From assembly GCA_036362985.1 (NCBI GenBank), contig JAYGXS010000004.1:29772116-29836115 (forward strand): a stretch of 64,000 nt of DNA. Reading direction: 5' to 3'. Position numbers and translations under genes: made by a program. The notes below the pieces were generated by a model, which worked only from the letters and a program-made list of their open reading frames with translations, searched no databases and was not told where the DNA came from. Of this stretch, positions 45,020-56,376 are shown one piece after another (the stretch's first letter is position 1; each line of letters starts with the position of its first letter). This DNA comes from Ligula intestinalis. Lineage: Eukaryota > Platyhelminthes > Cestoda > Diphyllobothriidea > Diphyllobothriidae.

Positions 45020-46060
45020 CGCGACACGCAGGTATGTAGGCCATAATAGCCAACGCCCAAACCAGATTGGGGTTTATACTGTCCTTTGCTTTTGGAACAC
45101 GATGGCAGTGGGAGAAGACCACGAGGAGGAAAAGTAAACTTGCAAATCATGGCCGACATCCCGGACAATTTTTCGCTGTCTTCCCACGCGTAGATAGTCC
45201 CGGTCGCTTATTCTACACGAAAAAATAGCGTGGGTTTCATCTGCGACTGGAAAGGACACGCTGTCTCACTTTCCACCGGAGAATGTCACGAAACGCATAT
45301 ATGCGTCCTTGTTGCAGGCATTTTATGGGAATTTCAAAATATCGTGGTGTTTCGTTTTTGGTTTTTGAAACGACAATCTTCTTTAGACATTAGCAACGTG
45401 TCACCACGCGCAAAAGCAGTAAAGTGGATTTCGTGTCTCATGAGCTGTCGACCGAAATTCTGAAATATATTTTCGATTCAGAAAAATTAGTTACGCAGGA
45501 TGGAACTTTTGGTTATCACGAATTCTAGTCCCAAAGCATTTAGGCTTGAATGCCAATCTTTGAACAAACTTCTTCCAACCTACTGAAAACTAGGTACTTG
45601 AGTCATATGCAGTTGTCTTGTTAACTTTCTACGCCCTTATAAGGTCCAGTATATTTTATGAAAAACGTGCACAACAAGCTTCTTCGTCATACTCGTTTGG
45701 TAGAAAATGACGCCTACTTCAAATTTTATGCTTGGAGGAAATATTTTTTGATTTTGAAACATTTTAATCATGAGATATTCCATAGCCGTTAAATTTTCAT
45801 ACGCAGTACGTCGAATCTGTCAATTTATCGATTTCGCCCATAAATTATAAAATATTATACACATCCACTGCTGAATTGTGAAGACATTGTGATCTTTGCC
45901 TTATGTTTTTTCCTGAATAGAGTATATGGATGATGCGGTTTGGAAACCTTGAATTTAAATGTTACGACTGGTGGGATTCAAAATTATTCTGGAATTTATA
46001 ACATTGTTTTAAAAACCGAAATTTACCCTATCTTCAAGCGTAAAATTTAAAGAAGGCTTC
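45020..46060. other. unassigned sequence
   Basis: Frames at 45074-45463 on both strands are unrecognised; AT-rich beyond 45600. Confidence 0.4.
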
Positions 46061-46065
46061 CTTTG

Positions 46066-46242
46066 CTACAGCGATCGAGTCGTCCTCTTCTCAATTACTT
46101 CCTGGAATTCGCATGTTTTCTTGCATTGGCAATTTATTTGGGTGCGATGCGCTCCGATCGGCCCGACTATGGGAAACGTTTACCCTTCATGAGTCCTCAA
46201 CTTATTCGCCTATCCCGTTTCTTCACAGGCATCTTGACAATG
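46066..46242 (+). repeat. PLE leading terminal repeat (partial)
   Basis: GCTACAGCGATCGAGTCGTC then TTCTCAATTACTTCCTGGAA and TTCGCATGTTTTC match the text that follows hammerhead-like motifs elsewhere (32790-32860, 52160-52215). It is followed in order by the PLE coding relic, so it is probably that element's 5' terminal repeat lacking its hammerhead half. Confidence 0.6.
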
Positions 46243-46343
46243 CAGTAGTCGCCGGCTATTAAGCCCACGGTAAATAAGCCCAGCCGCCAATTAAGCCCAA
46301 ATTGGTCTGGGCCCAAAGTTGGCTTAATAGCCGGCGACTACTG
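46243..46343. mobile_element. 101-bp hairpin element inside the PLE leader
   Basis: Perfect 23-bp inverted ends (46243-46265 and 46321-46343), beginning CAGTAGTCGCCGGC, enclose 55 bp with further GCCCA/TGGGC pairing. No clean target duplication was seen. It looks like a minimal MITE. Confidence 0.7.
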
Positions 46344-46500
46344 TAATCTGTTGCCGAAGAGTGTTTAATACAAATTTCCGTTAGACACGGAGGTGGCGAG
46401 ACTCGCAATGTTTTAACACGACAAGGGAATGACCTGTTTGTTCATTCAAGATTTCCACGCAAGGCTACGCAAATACCACTAGATAATTAACCGGGAGAAG

Positions 46501-47945
46501 ATGAAATGCTGCGAGTTCACGGACAAAAACAGCATAAAACTGTTTCAGCAGAGAGTGCTTGAAAGAGCCCACGACAAGCAAGCAATTCATCAGGCAACAC
46601 TGGAGAATAAATTCCGCAGACTGCAGAATCCAACGTCATCTAGAAACGACATACTAGTACACGACCTGTCGTCGAAAGAGTTGACGGAGGAGCAAATGCA
46701 GGTTCTACAGCATGAGGCCTCGTTCAATATGGTTGATGCTAAACCTGCTAACATGATTGTAGCTGTGGTATCGGTCATCAATCAGACAGAAGAAACGGAG
46801 GAGACAGTGAATCTTATCCGACACCAGGTATCGTTCCTCCTGATGGCTCATTAATTGCGGGAAGTGCTACCCAAGGTCGAACGCGTTCCATTAAGAGCAC
46901 TAAAGGCCGACCGGGACAGAGTCATCATGCCAGCCGAACAGAGACGTTCTACGGTCATGTTGGACAGAACTGACTACCTTCAGAAGGCAAAAACTTACAG
47001 GAGGATCGCCAGCCTTATGTTACTTGTGAAACTAATCCCATCAAAATGCTGACAAGCGAAATCAATTCAACCCTGTTGGCACTAGAGAACTGGGGTGTAA
47101 TAACGACATCTGACCGATATATGGCCAGAGCACAAGAAACGGCTTTGGCCGGCTTCTATGGCCTCCTTAAAGTGTACAAGGAGGGGCCTCCTATCCGATT
47201 CATCGTAGCACTGAAAAGCACTCCAACGTACGGACTAGCAAAGTGGCTGTTTCGGTGTCTCAAATGTTTGACCACTGATTCGAGGACCACGGTCCGCTCA
47301 TCAGCACAATTCTTAGAGAAAATTTAAGGGGTAAGTCTCGTGCCAAGTGATTTCATGGTTTCCTTCGAAGTAACGTCCCTTTTTACTACTTGTTTTCAGG
47401 GTCTGGCAGACGAGACCGTCGAACTTTTGAATTAAATACGATCGCCTCGGACACACCTAAATCCTACAGCTCCAAAGTTCTGTCTCTGGATGTACTTTAC
47501 ATTTGACGGAAAAATCTACGAGCAGGTGAAAGGAACACCAACGGGTTCACCGATTTCGCGATTCATAGCCGAGGCAGTTGTACAACGGCTGGAGTGCTGG
47601 TCTTCCAACACCACAGACCAAAATTCCGGGCGCCATATGTGGATGGCCCTTTCATCGTCATCGAACGGGATCAGGTGCTCACGTTCAAGGAACGTCTTAA
47701 GAGCGTCTATCTGGACATCAACTTTACGATGTAGGAGGAAGTCAACACCCAGCTGACCTTCCTGGATGTCCTTGTCTGTCGCAAAGATTTTGCTGGCCTA
47801 GAATCTAAAGTATTCAGGAAAGCGACAAACGCGATGCAAGTACTGAGTTACAACAGCAACTGTCCGATCAGCCACAAACGCAGTTGTGTAGGGACGCTCT
47901 ATCGACATGTTGAGAAACACCGCAGCGAACCAGAAGACAAAGTAA
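46501..47945 (+). pseudogene. PLE RT relic, plus strand, longest copy (lineage 2)
   Basis: N-terminal region VHDLSSKELTEEQMQVLQHE (46671-46730), then MREVLPKVERVPLRALKADR (from 46855), FYGLLKVYKEGPPIRFIVAL (47155-47210), YGLAKWLFRCLKCLT, an RT core block of the VSFEVTSLFT type (about 47360), YFTFDGKIYEQVKGTPTGSP (47493-47552), then APYVDGPFIVIERDQVLTF. The catalytic Y-V-D-D is Y-V-D-G, losing an essential aspartate. FLDVLVCRKD and VFRKATNAMQVLSYNSN follow. Stops at 46852 and in FTM-stop-EE (about 47729) and several frameshifts are present. The endonuclease is absent: text stops at EPEDK and runs into AATCCCAGGGATTGAGTCGT, a tail fragment. Confidence 0.9.
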
Positions 47946-47949
47946 TCCC

Positions 47950-48160
47950 AGGGATTGAGTCGTGTTCTTTCAAATCTACTGTATTTTCCTAAGTTTTAAC
48001 GAACTTCCAAAGCAAAACTTACTGAGGATGACTGGCTAGCAAAGTACAATGAGCGCTAGGAACAGTTTCTTCACCCAGTCAGTTCGATTACAAGTGTTGG
48101 GTGTTAAGTATTAGATGCAACGCCAGGAAGCTTTACCTGTTTAAGTGTGCAGGTGCTGTT
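47950..48160 (+). repeat. PLE tail scrap and flanking unassigned sequence
   Basis: TAATCCCAGGGATTGAGTCG matches the post-hammerhead text (CCCAGCGATCGAGTCG), so a deletion removed the endonuclease and the first half of the tail. CTTACTGAGGATGACTGGCT follows; its origin is unclear. Confidence 0.5.
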
Positions 48161-48164
48161 CCTT

Positions 48165-48245
48165 CCTTGGCCGACGCTGATGCCACGTGGTGATCGCATG
48201 TCGCCCCCACCCCTTGGTGACAGTTGTTCGCTCTGTACAAGTGGC
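48165..48245 (+). repeat. dispersed repeat R2, copy 3
   Basis: GACGCTGATGCCACGTGGTGATCGCATGTCGCCC with GTGACAGTTGTTCGCTCTGT, related to 9660-9745. Confidence 0.5.
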
Positions 48246-48249
48246 TGTG

Positions 48250-48924
48250 GTTTTTCACCGCGCACTTGACAGCTACTCGTAGCCTACTGTGCTTCCCTCC
48301 TGCCCATTCCTAATGACCTCAACATCCGAACCTCGCAATGTGACGATTATAAGTTTTTTATTATATTACAGTTATAAACTTCTTGTCCAAATCGCCCATT
48401 TTTATAATCAATGTGAGTGTACAGGTCAAATGATGAATTACTGAAAATGCATGCTTGTGTAATTGACTTTTTGAGCTAAATACAGGAATATTCGGAGAAA
48501 TTGAAGCAACTATTGTTCATCCGTAGAGTCAGGCCTCAGCGCTGTCAGCGTTTACTTACTATGCCGGATTGCCCCTAAATGCCTATCCTTGGCGGTAACA
48601 AGACCGCGTGTTAACGCAGTAAAATATATCCTCAGTCCACAACTATTGCCAATTGGATGAAGGTCTCCGGAAGTTCTCCCAGTCAGTTTTGAGCTCGGTC
48701 TCCAATCTCAGTCTCAAAGATGAAAAATACTTTACCACGCAGTTAGTTTAAATGTTACTTGGGTCATTTCATGTGAGCAAGACACTCAGATCAGCCGTGG
48801 ACTACGATCCATCAGTGGAGATCTATGCCTTTCCATGACCAATTCAAACGAGTGCTGTGTGGACATGGCAGTTTGACTTGTCTGTCAAATGAGCTAACGT
48901 GTGAAAGTGCAGTCAGTCAGTCAC
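48250..48924. other. unassigned sequence
   Basis: Nothing recognised. Confidence 0.4.
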
Positions 48925-49200
48925 TCAGTATATTTGAGGGAAAGGTAGGTGAGTTACCTTTGAGTTCCGTATTTGCACATGCGTGTTGTAGTGTCAGAAA
49001 AATGTTATCTCATTTTGTCAACGAGGCCAGATGACATGAGCCAATGAAATGAGACATAGTTACGAAACAACAGACAGTGAAAAAAAATCTTCTTGGGAGT
49101 TTTTAGGAGAAAAACTTTTCAATCCTGGGAGGAGGGTGTAACGGGGAAATTTTTTAGGAGAAAATAATTCCGCTTTTGGAGGAGGCATTTAACATACTAG
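48925..49200 (+). repeat. dispersed repeat R1, plus orientation
   Basis: TTACCTTTGAGTTCCGTATT, CAACGAGGCCAGA and repeated TTTTTAGGAGAAAA blocks (two in this copy) match 28540-28860. Confidence 0.65.
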
Positions 49201-49224
49201 AAACACAACTAATACCTATAAGAA

Positions 49225-49970
49225 GAAAAAGAAGATGCAAACACTGAACCAATAATTTTATTTTCCAGACATTTTGGATTCTGGTGACAAACTTGAGAAA
49301 TCCGTGAGTTTCTTTACACCGAAGGATCTTTGGACTGTCTAAGATCTGCAAAACTTAGACAGTCCAAAGATCCTTCGGACTTTCGGATTCTGTCGACAAT
49401 CCTTACTCATGGGTAATCGTAGGATAGTCTGGTACATGCGCAGATATGGGTAATACATACACAGATTGTACGGTATTGATAGTTCGTAGCTGCCATCCGT
49501 ATGCGTACTATACTTATCACCTCCTGTAACCACCGCCTGAGGTCGTAATTGGTGCGGTGGTGGCTAAGCATTTCGCTTTCGAGTCATTTGTGGCCGCAAT
49601 TTGGTTTTTGATGTCAGGTGCGGACTTGATAATTGCGTGACAATTATGCTCGCTGCCGTCGTAACTGTTGCTGCGCCCGGCCTTACCCGCGTGACTGATT
49701 CTCCTTTTCAGACAATGTCTCAGTACGAAGTAGGGCAACGGCAAATCCTTGCGCTTGTTGATTGACTGTGTCCCTGCGAACTCCGACTCGAGCAGTTCAT
49801 GGATGGCGCTTGCGAACTATAAATCCCGCGAAAGCTGTTCATGTATCACCCCAACCTGCGCATGTCTCCCACCATTCTACGCTTACCTATGATAAGGGAT
49901 TCTCAACCGAATCGAAAACTTCAGGAAAATAAAATTCTTGTTACAGTGTTCGCATCTACTTCTTCTGAAC
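49225..49970. mobile_element. inverted pair of tails, family as at 22411-22632
   Basis: Left tail, minus: GATGCAAACACTGAACCAAT then TTTTATTTTCCAGACATTTT near 49235-49275. Right tail, plus: CGAAAACTTCAGGAAAATAA at 49911-49930, then TTCTTGTTACAGTGTTCGCA and CTTCTTCTGAACTGC. Neither has a clean CTGANGA core. GCGCA-ATG and GGTAA blocks inside both ends also pair (about 49435 and 49858). Confidence 0.6.
49319..49378. repeat. perfect 25-bp hairpin
   Basis: Arms 49319-49343 and 49354-49378 are exact inverted copies around a 10-base loop (ATCTGCAAAA). It lies in the left tail of the inverted pair at 49225-49970 and looks like a local inverted duplication. Confidence 0.9.
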
Positions 49971-50037
49971 TGCTTCGTAGAATTCGCATAGTTGCTTCTA
50001 TCGGTCATACCTAAAAGCTTAGACGCACGTGTTTAGC

Positions 50038-50285
50038 CGACTTTTTGCCACTGCTGGAGACAGCTGCGAGAGTTTTGTTTAAGCGGTGGGTTTTTCGGTT
50101 TTCGCCTCTTGTTTTTTCGCATAGGAGCCCTAGTTGCCATGCTGCCTTGTTTAACTTCCGAGGAAATTGATGCGCGAACTCGGAATAACTTCTGCAAAGC
50201 AAAATTATTCAAGCTCGGCCAAAAGTTAGCATGCATTTTTGACTCATCGGATAATGCAGAAAAACAGCGTAGCCAGTAGCCTACT
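50038..50285 (-). repeat. dispersed repeat R9, copy 1
   Basis: Aligns over about 250 bp with 51480-51735: CAGCTGCGAGAKTTTT, GGAAATTGATGCGCGAACT / CAAATAAATGCGCCAACT, GCTCGGCCAAAAGT and ATGCAGAAAAACAGCGTA. Minus-strand frames (to 100 residues here) show parallel wording in both copies, for example AAWQLGLLCEKT against TAWKLGFLCKKT, but stops differ and no family is recognised. Confidence 0.75.
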
Positions 50286-50289
50286 ACGC

Positions 50290-51475
50290 CGTAGTTATTT
50301 ATTTCAGGTTTTTGTGAGATATTTCCCCGCGTCACTACTTGCTACGATCTTGGGGGTACGAGTAAACCTTCTGTAAAGTCCAAGCTACAGATACGTACTG
50401 TAGAAGGCTTATAAGTAGTCCATGGGCATCAAACTTTACGTCATAAAGGTGCGGTAGGACCTTTTCTATTCTTTAATAACGCTTTGTTAAACCCATAACC
50501 TAATCACTTTACGTCATACAGATGTGGAGCGCATTCTAGGTGCCGAATTCGTATTAAAGTATACTATTTACTGGTTTTAGTAATAATGACTACGAGAATT
50601 AGCATTTTAGCATAGGCGCGTATTTATAGCAGCAGTATCGTAGTCCGAACCAAGTAGAAACGGACACAGCCTGATGGGTAGAGTTGAGAGGGTGGAAACT
50701 AAGGCAAGCTCTGCTGTGCTCAGGGCCCTAGACATGTACTTACTTGGAATAGTTTAAACGCAGCTTCACGCTCCCTGTTGAGATCAAGGGGTTATGAACC
50801 CCAGCGTTGGCTTAAATCAGCGTCAACTCTAATAAATGGAAGCTTTAGTGTTAGTACTAGTACCACTAACGCATAGCTACATTGTTAGCTGGTAGGAGTA
50901 GTAGTAGGAGTGGCCATGCCCTTCTCGGCCTCCTTCAGAGTGTCTTGGCGCCTACTGAAGATGAGTGAGGTTAGATAGTGCGGTATTGCATGCGCAAAAT
51001 ATACTGTTACTTAAAACTAAGTAAGAATGTGTTTCTGGCTTGCATTGGAGAAAGCAGCCAACGTCGGGTCCCCCGTTTAGTCTTCTTCATCATGGTCGAA
51101 TTTGAAGAGTGCGGTTGGCGGTAACTACGTCTGCCATAACTTTAAGCTACCCACTGAGACTGTCACCTTTTGTGTCAACCTTTAGGTGCACTTGGTGGAC
51201 CTCATAGAAGTCGATGGTCGAACCCACACATTATGTGTGCATATCGATCGTAGGATGAAGCAGCTTCTACTGAAGTAATAAGCAGCCGTTTAGAAAGGCC
51301 TATGTAGAAAACTTCCCCAACCAATTGCCTAGACCTGTTTTGGCGGCTTGTTACTTATACGGTAGTGTCAGGTTCAGCCGATGGACTGAAATTTGCATTG
51401 ATGACCCTGTACCAGTGCGTAGTCATTTAACTTACAGACAACACAGGTAATAGCTAAAAAGCAAGACACGGGTGG
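50290..51475. other. unassigned sequence
   Basis: Two short direct TTTACGTCATA blocks about 75 bp apart (50435 and 50508). Nothing else recognised. Confidence 0.4.
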
Positions 51476-51479
51476 TCAG

Positions 51480-51735
51480 TCGATTTCTTTTGCCGTTGCC
51501 GGGCGCAGCTGCGAGATTTTTATTCCGCGGTGGATTCTTCAAGGTTTGCCATGTTTTTTTGCAAAGGAAACCTAGTTTCCATGCTGTGTTTTTGTAATCT
51601 CCAAGGCAAATAAATGCGCCAACTTGGAATAAATCCTGCAAAAGAAAAAATGTTCATGCTCGGCCAAAAGTACGTATGAATTTTTGATCTGCATTGCATG
51701 ATGCAGAAAAACAGCGTAATAGTTACAAGCTTCCA
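51480..51735 (-). repeat. dispersed repeat R9, copy 2
   Basis: Partner of 50038-50285 about 1.4 kb away, same orientation. Confidence 0.75.
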
Positions 51736-51829
51736 ACAGGTAGGCAGTAGGATTTATATTAGTTTTTTTCCGAAAGATTTACCTAAAATGCGCGCCCTAG
51801 TTTCTTCAGGAATTAACAGAATAAGCATG

Positions 51830-52230
51830 CAATTGAGAAGAAGATTCAATCACTGAGAAAACACTTTTATTCGCCTGACGTTTCGACATCCATCGCGGAT
51901 CCTTCATCAGAGAGATGATCAGAAAATAGTAGCAGAATTGGGTACTACATACACAGGAAGTTGTAGTATTTACAGTAATGAGTCATTACTACGCACATAT
52001 AACACATAATGACGATTAAAGGTAATTGTCCTTTTATGTGTTGATTGCTTGATTATCGGCATGCGGACCCTGAAATTTCATCACGTGGGGTAGAATTTGA
52101 CGTGGTGATTTATTGCTCTGATGAAGAATCATAAACAGATGTCAAAACGTTAGGTGAATAAAAGTGTAGTCCCAGCGATCGAATCTACTTTTCAATTACT
52201 TTCTTGTACTCGGATATTCGCTGGTATTGG
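51830..52230. mobile_element. inverted pair of hammerhead-like PLE tails (family A)
   Basis: Left tail, minus: CTGATGA (51904-51910), stem II ATCC/GGAT around GCGAT, GAAAC, GTC ending at 51877, then AGGCGAATAAAAGTG. Core bases are all canonical. Right tail, plus: CTGATGA (52118-52124), AAAACGTT ending at 52151, AGGTGAATAAAAGTG; GAAA and GTC are altered. Both point outward around about 205 bp. Confidence 0.8.
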
Positions 52231-52239
52231 CATACGAGG

Positions 52240-53380
52240 AATCCTGGTCTCCCCATCGATTAACTGAGTTCCTCGAAGCTGCGCCCCGCAGCAGCATAGC
52301 ACCAGTGAAGCAGGCATGTCTTGTTATTTATGTAGTAGCTGCGCTGCAGTTATAGTAAATAGTTATACCGTTTTGTATTTATGTCTGTTGGTGGCGGCGG
52401 CGGTGGTGGCTTACGCTGGTATCACAAAATAACCGATAGATTTCACCTCAGATACTCAGAGCAATGTCTCAAACCGAGTGGGAAGAACTCTGTTCAGCGG
52501 GATGTACTCCACGATTGCGCAATAAGTTCCTCGGAAATTAAATGAGGCATTATCCCCCCACCCACCGCCTCCCCCACTCTCCGCCTCCGCCTCCCCTCCC
52601 CCCACCCTCCCTCTCTCCTTTTTAAGTTGAGGGGAATGAAAGGATGCGAGATGATGGGGTGTCGGCTGGAGCAAGCGCTTTCAAGGAAGGAAGGAAGGCG
52701 GACAGGCAGGCAGGCGCCGACCACGGCTGCCAGCTCAATTTTTCCGTCTGTCTTCCTGGCCGGCGCCAATTAAAGCCCCACGCGGACGGACGGACGGCCA
52801 AACTCTACGCACGGGAGATGAATTAGAGGGTATCGTCCTCACCACCGCCACCAGAATGCCGGACGGGACTAGTGAGACACAATCATGAACAGTCACGCAT
52901 GATCGGTTTGCCGAGATGGCACACACTCATAGAATGCAATTCCGCTGCGGGAACCGTTACTGCCTCGACTGCCCCCGCTGGCGTGGTTTCCACCACGGAT
53001 TTTATCCCACAGTGATGCTCATCTGTAAATAGCGACCGCTATTGCCCGCATTGTTTCGGCCTTCGATTGGCAGTGGGCCAGCGGAAGCCGTCACACGAGT
53101 CATTAAATCCTTCCATCCTGCAGTTGCGGAGAGGCGTCAGCGCTACTGTGCCCAAACAGGCCATCACTTCACCAACACCATGATTCCACGGCAGATTTCT
53201 GCAGGCCACCCTCCAGTGGCGGAAAGCATGACGCGTACTACTCCAGTTCACCCATATGATATAGTTGAAGTTACTTGAGGACTTTTCGAGGAAAGAAGAT
53301 TACATATTAGAAGTAATACAACTTAAAAGAATATATGTGCAAAACGTTTAGGTCCAGATATCTTAGCGTTGTGATCATCC
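52240..53380. other. unassigned sequence with low-complexity tracts
   Basis: A C-rich pyrimidine tract at 52552-52622, then AAGGAAGGAAGG, CAGGCAGGCAGG and CGGACGGACGG short repeats at 52684-52799. Frames here (52456-53278) lie on both strands and reflect composition. Confidence 0.55.
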
Positions 53381-53384
53381 CCCA

Positions 53385-53700
53385 AAGAAGACGAAGAAGA
53401 AGGTTCAAGGACGTGGACCGAATTATATTGGGACTGACGTTTCGGACACTCACTTGTTTCCATCGTCAAGGTAACGTGATGGTTGTTCCCATTTGCCGGG
53501 ACTGTTTCAGCCTCGTTGCATGCCTGTTATTATATCCATGCTCGGCGCACGAACTTTGACCTGCTTTTTCGCTGCTGACTGGCCGTGGGATTGCCAATAC
53601 AAGCGAACATGCGAGTCCCAGGGAGCAATTGAGAATAAGCAGAATCGATCGCTGGGACAATACGTTCATTCGCCTGACGTTTTGACATTCAGGTGTGAGG
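53385..53700. repeat. two minus-strand PLE-tail fragments
   Basis: First: minus strand TTGACGATGGAAAC ... GTGTCCGAAACGTCAGTCCC (about 53435-53480), a tail with C-to-T at the first core base. Second: minus strand GTCAAAACGTCAGGCGAATG through CCCAGCGATCGATTCT to CTGGGACTCGCATGTTCGCT (about 53598-53690), which lacks its CTGATGA half. Confidence 0.65.
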
Positions 53701-53749
53701 TCAAAGTTGAATGGTTGGGATCATTTGTCGAGGCATTAAGCTGAATAAG

Positions 53750-53840
53750 GTTAACTCTTATCACTACGATCATCCAGGCTAGGTTTCTTAGGAGAAGAGG
53801 AAAAGAAGATAAAGTGGGAGGCAAAGGTGGTAGAACCTGT
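53750..53840 (+). repeat. dispersed repeat R6, copy 3
   Basis: AAGGTTAACTCTTATCACTA then CGATCATCCAGGCTAGGTTTC, related to 20433-20550. Confidence 0.55.
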
Positions 53841-53889
53841 TTATCCTGTAGAGAAGGAGCTTAGAATAATTAAGAGGAGATTGCCACTC

Positions 53890-56376
53890 GGCGTGGCATG
53901 ACGCTTGACCGTGAGTGCCTTGTGAGAGCGCAGGATCATCACAGCAACCAACGACGCTGCCAGCATCCACTCGCTACCAGGGCGGATTCCGGCGTGTTCA
54001 TTAGCACCGGAATCGTCACAAGGGCGTCAAGCGGGCTTTGTGTGCGTCCGCCTCAATTCGATGATTTGTCCGATCAGTATGGAGTGCGCGTGTGCGCCCC
54101 AGTTGCGCAAAGGGCAAAGGTTGCCCGCCGCAGGCGGCCGGGTGGCCAAGATTACCATCACACGACCACGCTACAGCGTCTCTCGTTAGGAGAAGGTAGG
54201 CTGCGTAGCCACTATAAGTGCTGCCTTCCGAGACTGGAATTCGAGTGATTCAAGAGTCCAAACAGAGGAAGAAGGTACTAACCAGCGGTACGGGTTGAAA
54301 AGTTGGTGTTCGTATGACTGGTGTGAGTGAGGCACGTTGAAGGGAAGGTCGTGACCGGCACGTTGGTAGGAGGGAAGAGTGCTTCCGTGAGCGACAGCGA
54401 ACACGGGTTCCTAATAGTGGCCGTTAGCGGCCACTTCACAGGTTTATATTAAGGTTAATGTTTGGCTTTGTGTTAATTGTAGGATTCGGGTTTAGCGTGG
54501 GGCCAGGGTTAAGAAAACAGTTTAGTTTTATATAAGGGTAAGTGTTAGGAGCAACAGACGGGAATATTCGTTCTGCCCGACATTCATCGCAAGGTCACCT
54601 ATTTTACAGGGACGGGGTGTCCTGCTTAGGTGAATATACAAGTCAGACTTACCAATTTCCCCAAAAGTAACACATGTTGATGATGAGGTATGCGTTACCA
54701 CAGATTAAACGGTGACCAAGCCTCCTATAGTGTGTGTTTGTGTGTTGTGTAGCCTTCTTGGAGCAGGAGTCCCCGCCGGAGTCCAAACTGGTTGTAGTTT
54801 GATGATGGTGAAAAGGTGATAACTCAACCGGCTTGAGCCAAAGATGCGCGGTGAGTTGGGTGTCGGGCCGGAAACTGCAGGTAAAACGATGCTGACTGTC
54901 ATATGGAGAAACACAGCAGTCGGGACAGCTGTCGGGTCTGAACGGGTTGAGTCGGGGTTGGTATTAGCGAAGGAGTATTGAGTAGCCACTGCGTAGTTGA
55001 GCCAAGGTACAAAGAGTGACCCTTGTGGAGTTGTTGTTCCGAGGCCACAATCGGAGGTAGAGAGCCACCCAAAAGGACCGGGGGATTGTAACTTGATTTT
55101 TCTTCAACAACTGTTCTCTGATGAAGACGCTGAAAGCTTGTCAGGACGGCAGATGCATCAACGGGAAGATTTGAGAGGCATGAGGTGATACCTTCCTTCG
55201 TGAGGGTTGACAAGAAAGACAGAGGTCTCTGCATGAAGTTGATCGATAGGCGACATTTATAAACCGTGATTGAGCGGAGGACAGCCTTCTGTATTGACTA
55301 AAGAAAGCGGAGTTTGGAAGGACCAATTGTAGCTGACCACATAAGTGAGGTGCGGCTTGGGCAGCGCTTTGAATGTGGTCACCAAATTATCTTTCAGGCA
55401 GCCCCAGGATCTGCTCGCAAGAGGACCCTGGTGCAGTGGCTCACTTTGCCTGCAGCCACCCTGGCATGGTCTGCGAACGTGAAAAGCAGATCGAAATGCA
55501 TGTCAAGGATCTCGGGCTTACGGCCGAATGTTAAGGACGCACCATTGATGATGCTGGCCGGGTGACGATTAAACTCTTTCAGATCCGGCATAAAATGAGT
55601 GACGGATAACTTGTAGTAGGGAGTGTTGGCAAGAAGGGTTTGATAGGCGAGGTAAGAGAAACAGACAGATGTTTGGTTATAGGAAGCAAAAGATAAAAAA
55701 TACATTTACGCCATTAGGTTGCTTGACTATACCAATAAAGCTTGCGAGCGCACGATGTGAAATAGTGGAAGCTGTAAACCGAGGGAAGTGGTGAGATATT
55801 CCAGACGAGTTGGCCGCAGCAGTTCATGAATATACACTTAAATCCGATTTACCTGATGGTCGTTACTGAATGGATATTTCAAGTTGATAACCTTGATAGC
55901 CTAACCCCTAAACATATGTTTATAGTGTACTCTCTAATGAGATGCGACAGCGAAGAAGCAAGCTAGAATAAGGTTAACGTAAGCTTAGCCATCCCACACA
56001 ATTAAGCCTTTCATATAAATGAGGAAATTGGGCCAAATTTCCGCTCTTCTCCAAATGCACTGCGTAAGAGCAGCATCACTTCGGTCTATCTATTTGACTA
56101 TAGTCTGTGGAATTTAATCGGCAAAAATGATTTCAAATACGATTGTTACGGGAACGCTTTTGGAGTTGACGCAAAGGATCACCTTGGTTTTCAATTTTTC
56201 ACCATACTAACAGACAACCAAAGTCAATGTCACGCATTTTTCTTAATTGTGGTGAATATGTGGGCTCCAAATCCCTGTCGGGAAAGGAAAATATGCGATC
56301 ATTGGATCAGCAGTAATTTTGGTTTGATTTTTTAGGTTCCATTACTTGTCCGATAGTTCGAGATAATCCAACTGCT
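53890..56376. other. unassigned, moderately GC-rich sequence
   Basis: A plus frame at 53898-54248 (116 residues, Arg-rich) and several others (54705-55705) are unrecognised. Near 54358 GGCACGTTGGTAGGAGGGAA resembles units of the tandem array in the 1.8-kb TIR transposon. GGTTAA/AGGGTTAAG-like text occurs at 54440-54545. Confidence 0.4.

Noticed and set aside
44708..45046. 112-residue plus-strand frame
   Set aside because: It is the complement of the readable minus-strand GIY-YIG fragment.
55118..55150. CTGATGA followed by GAAAGC, a possible hammerhead
   Set aside because: No stem II between the core parts and no stem III before GTC; unrelated to the tail families.
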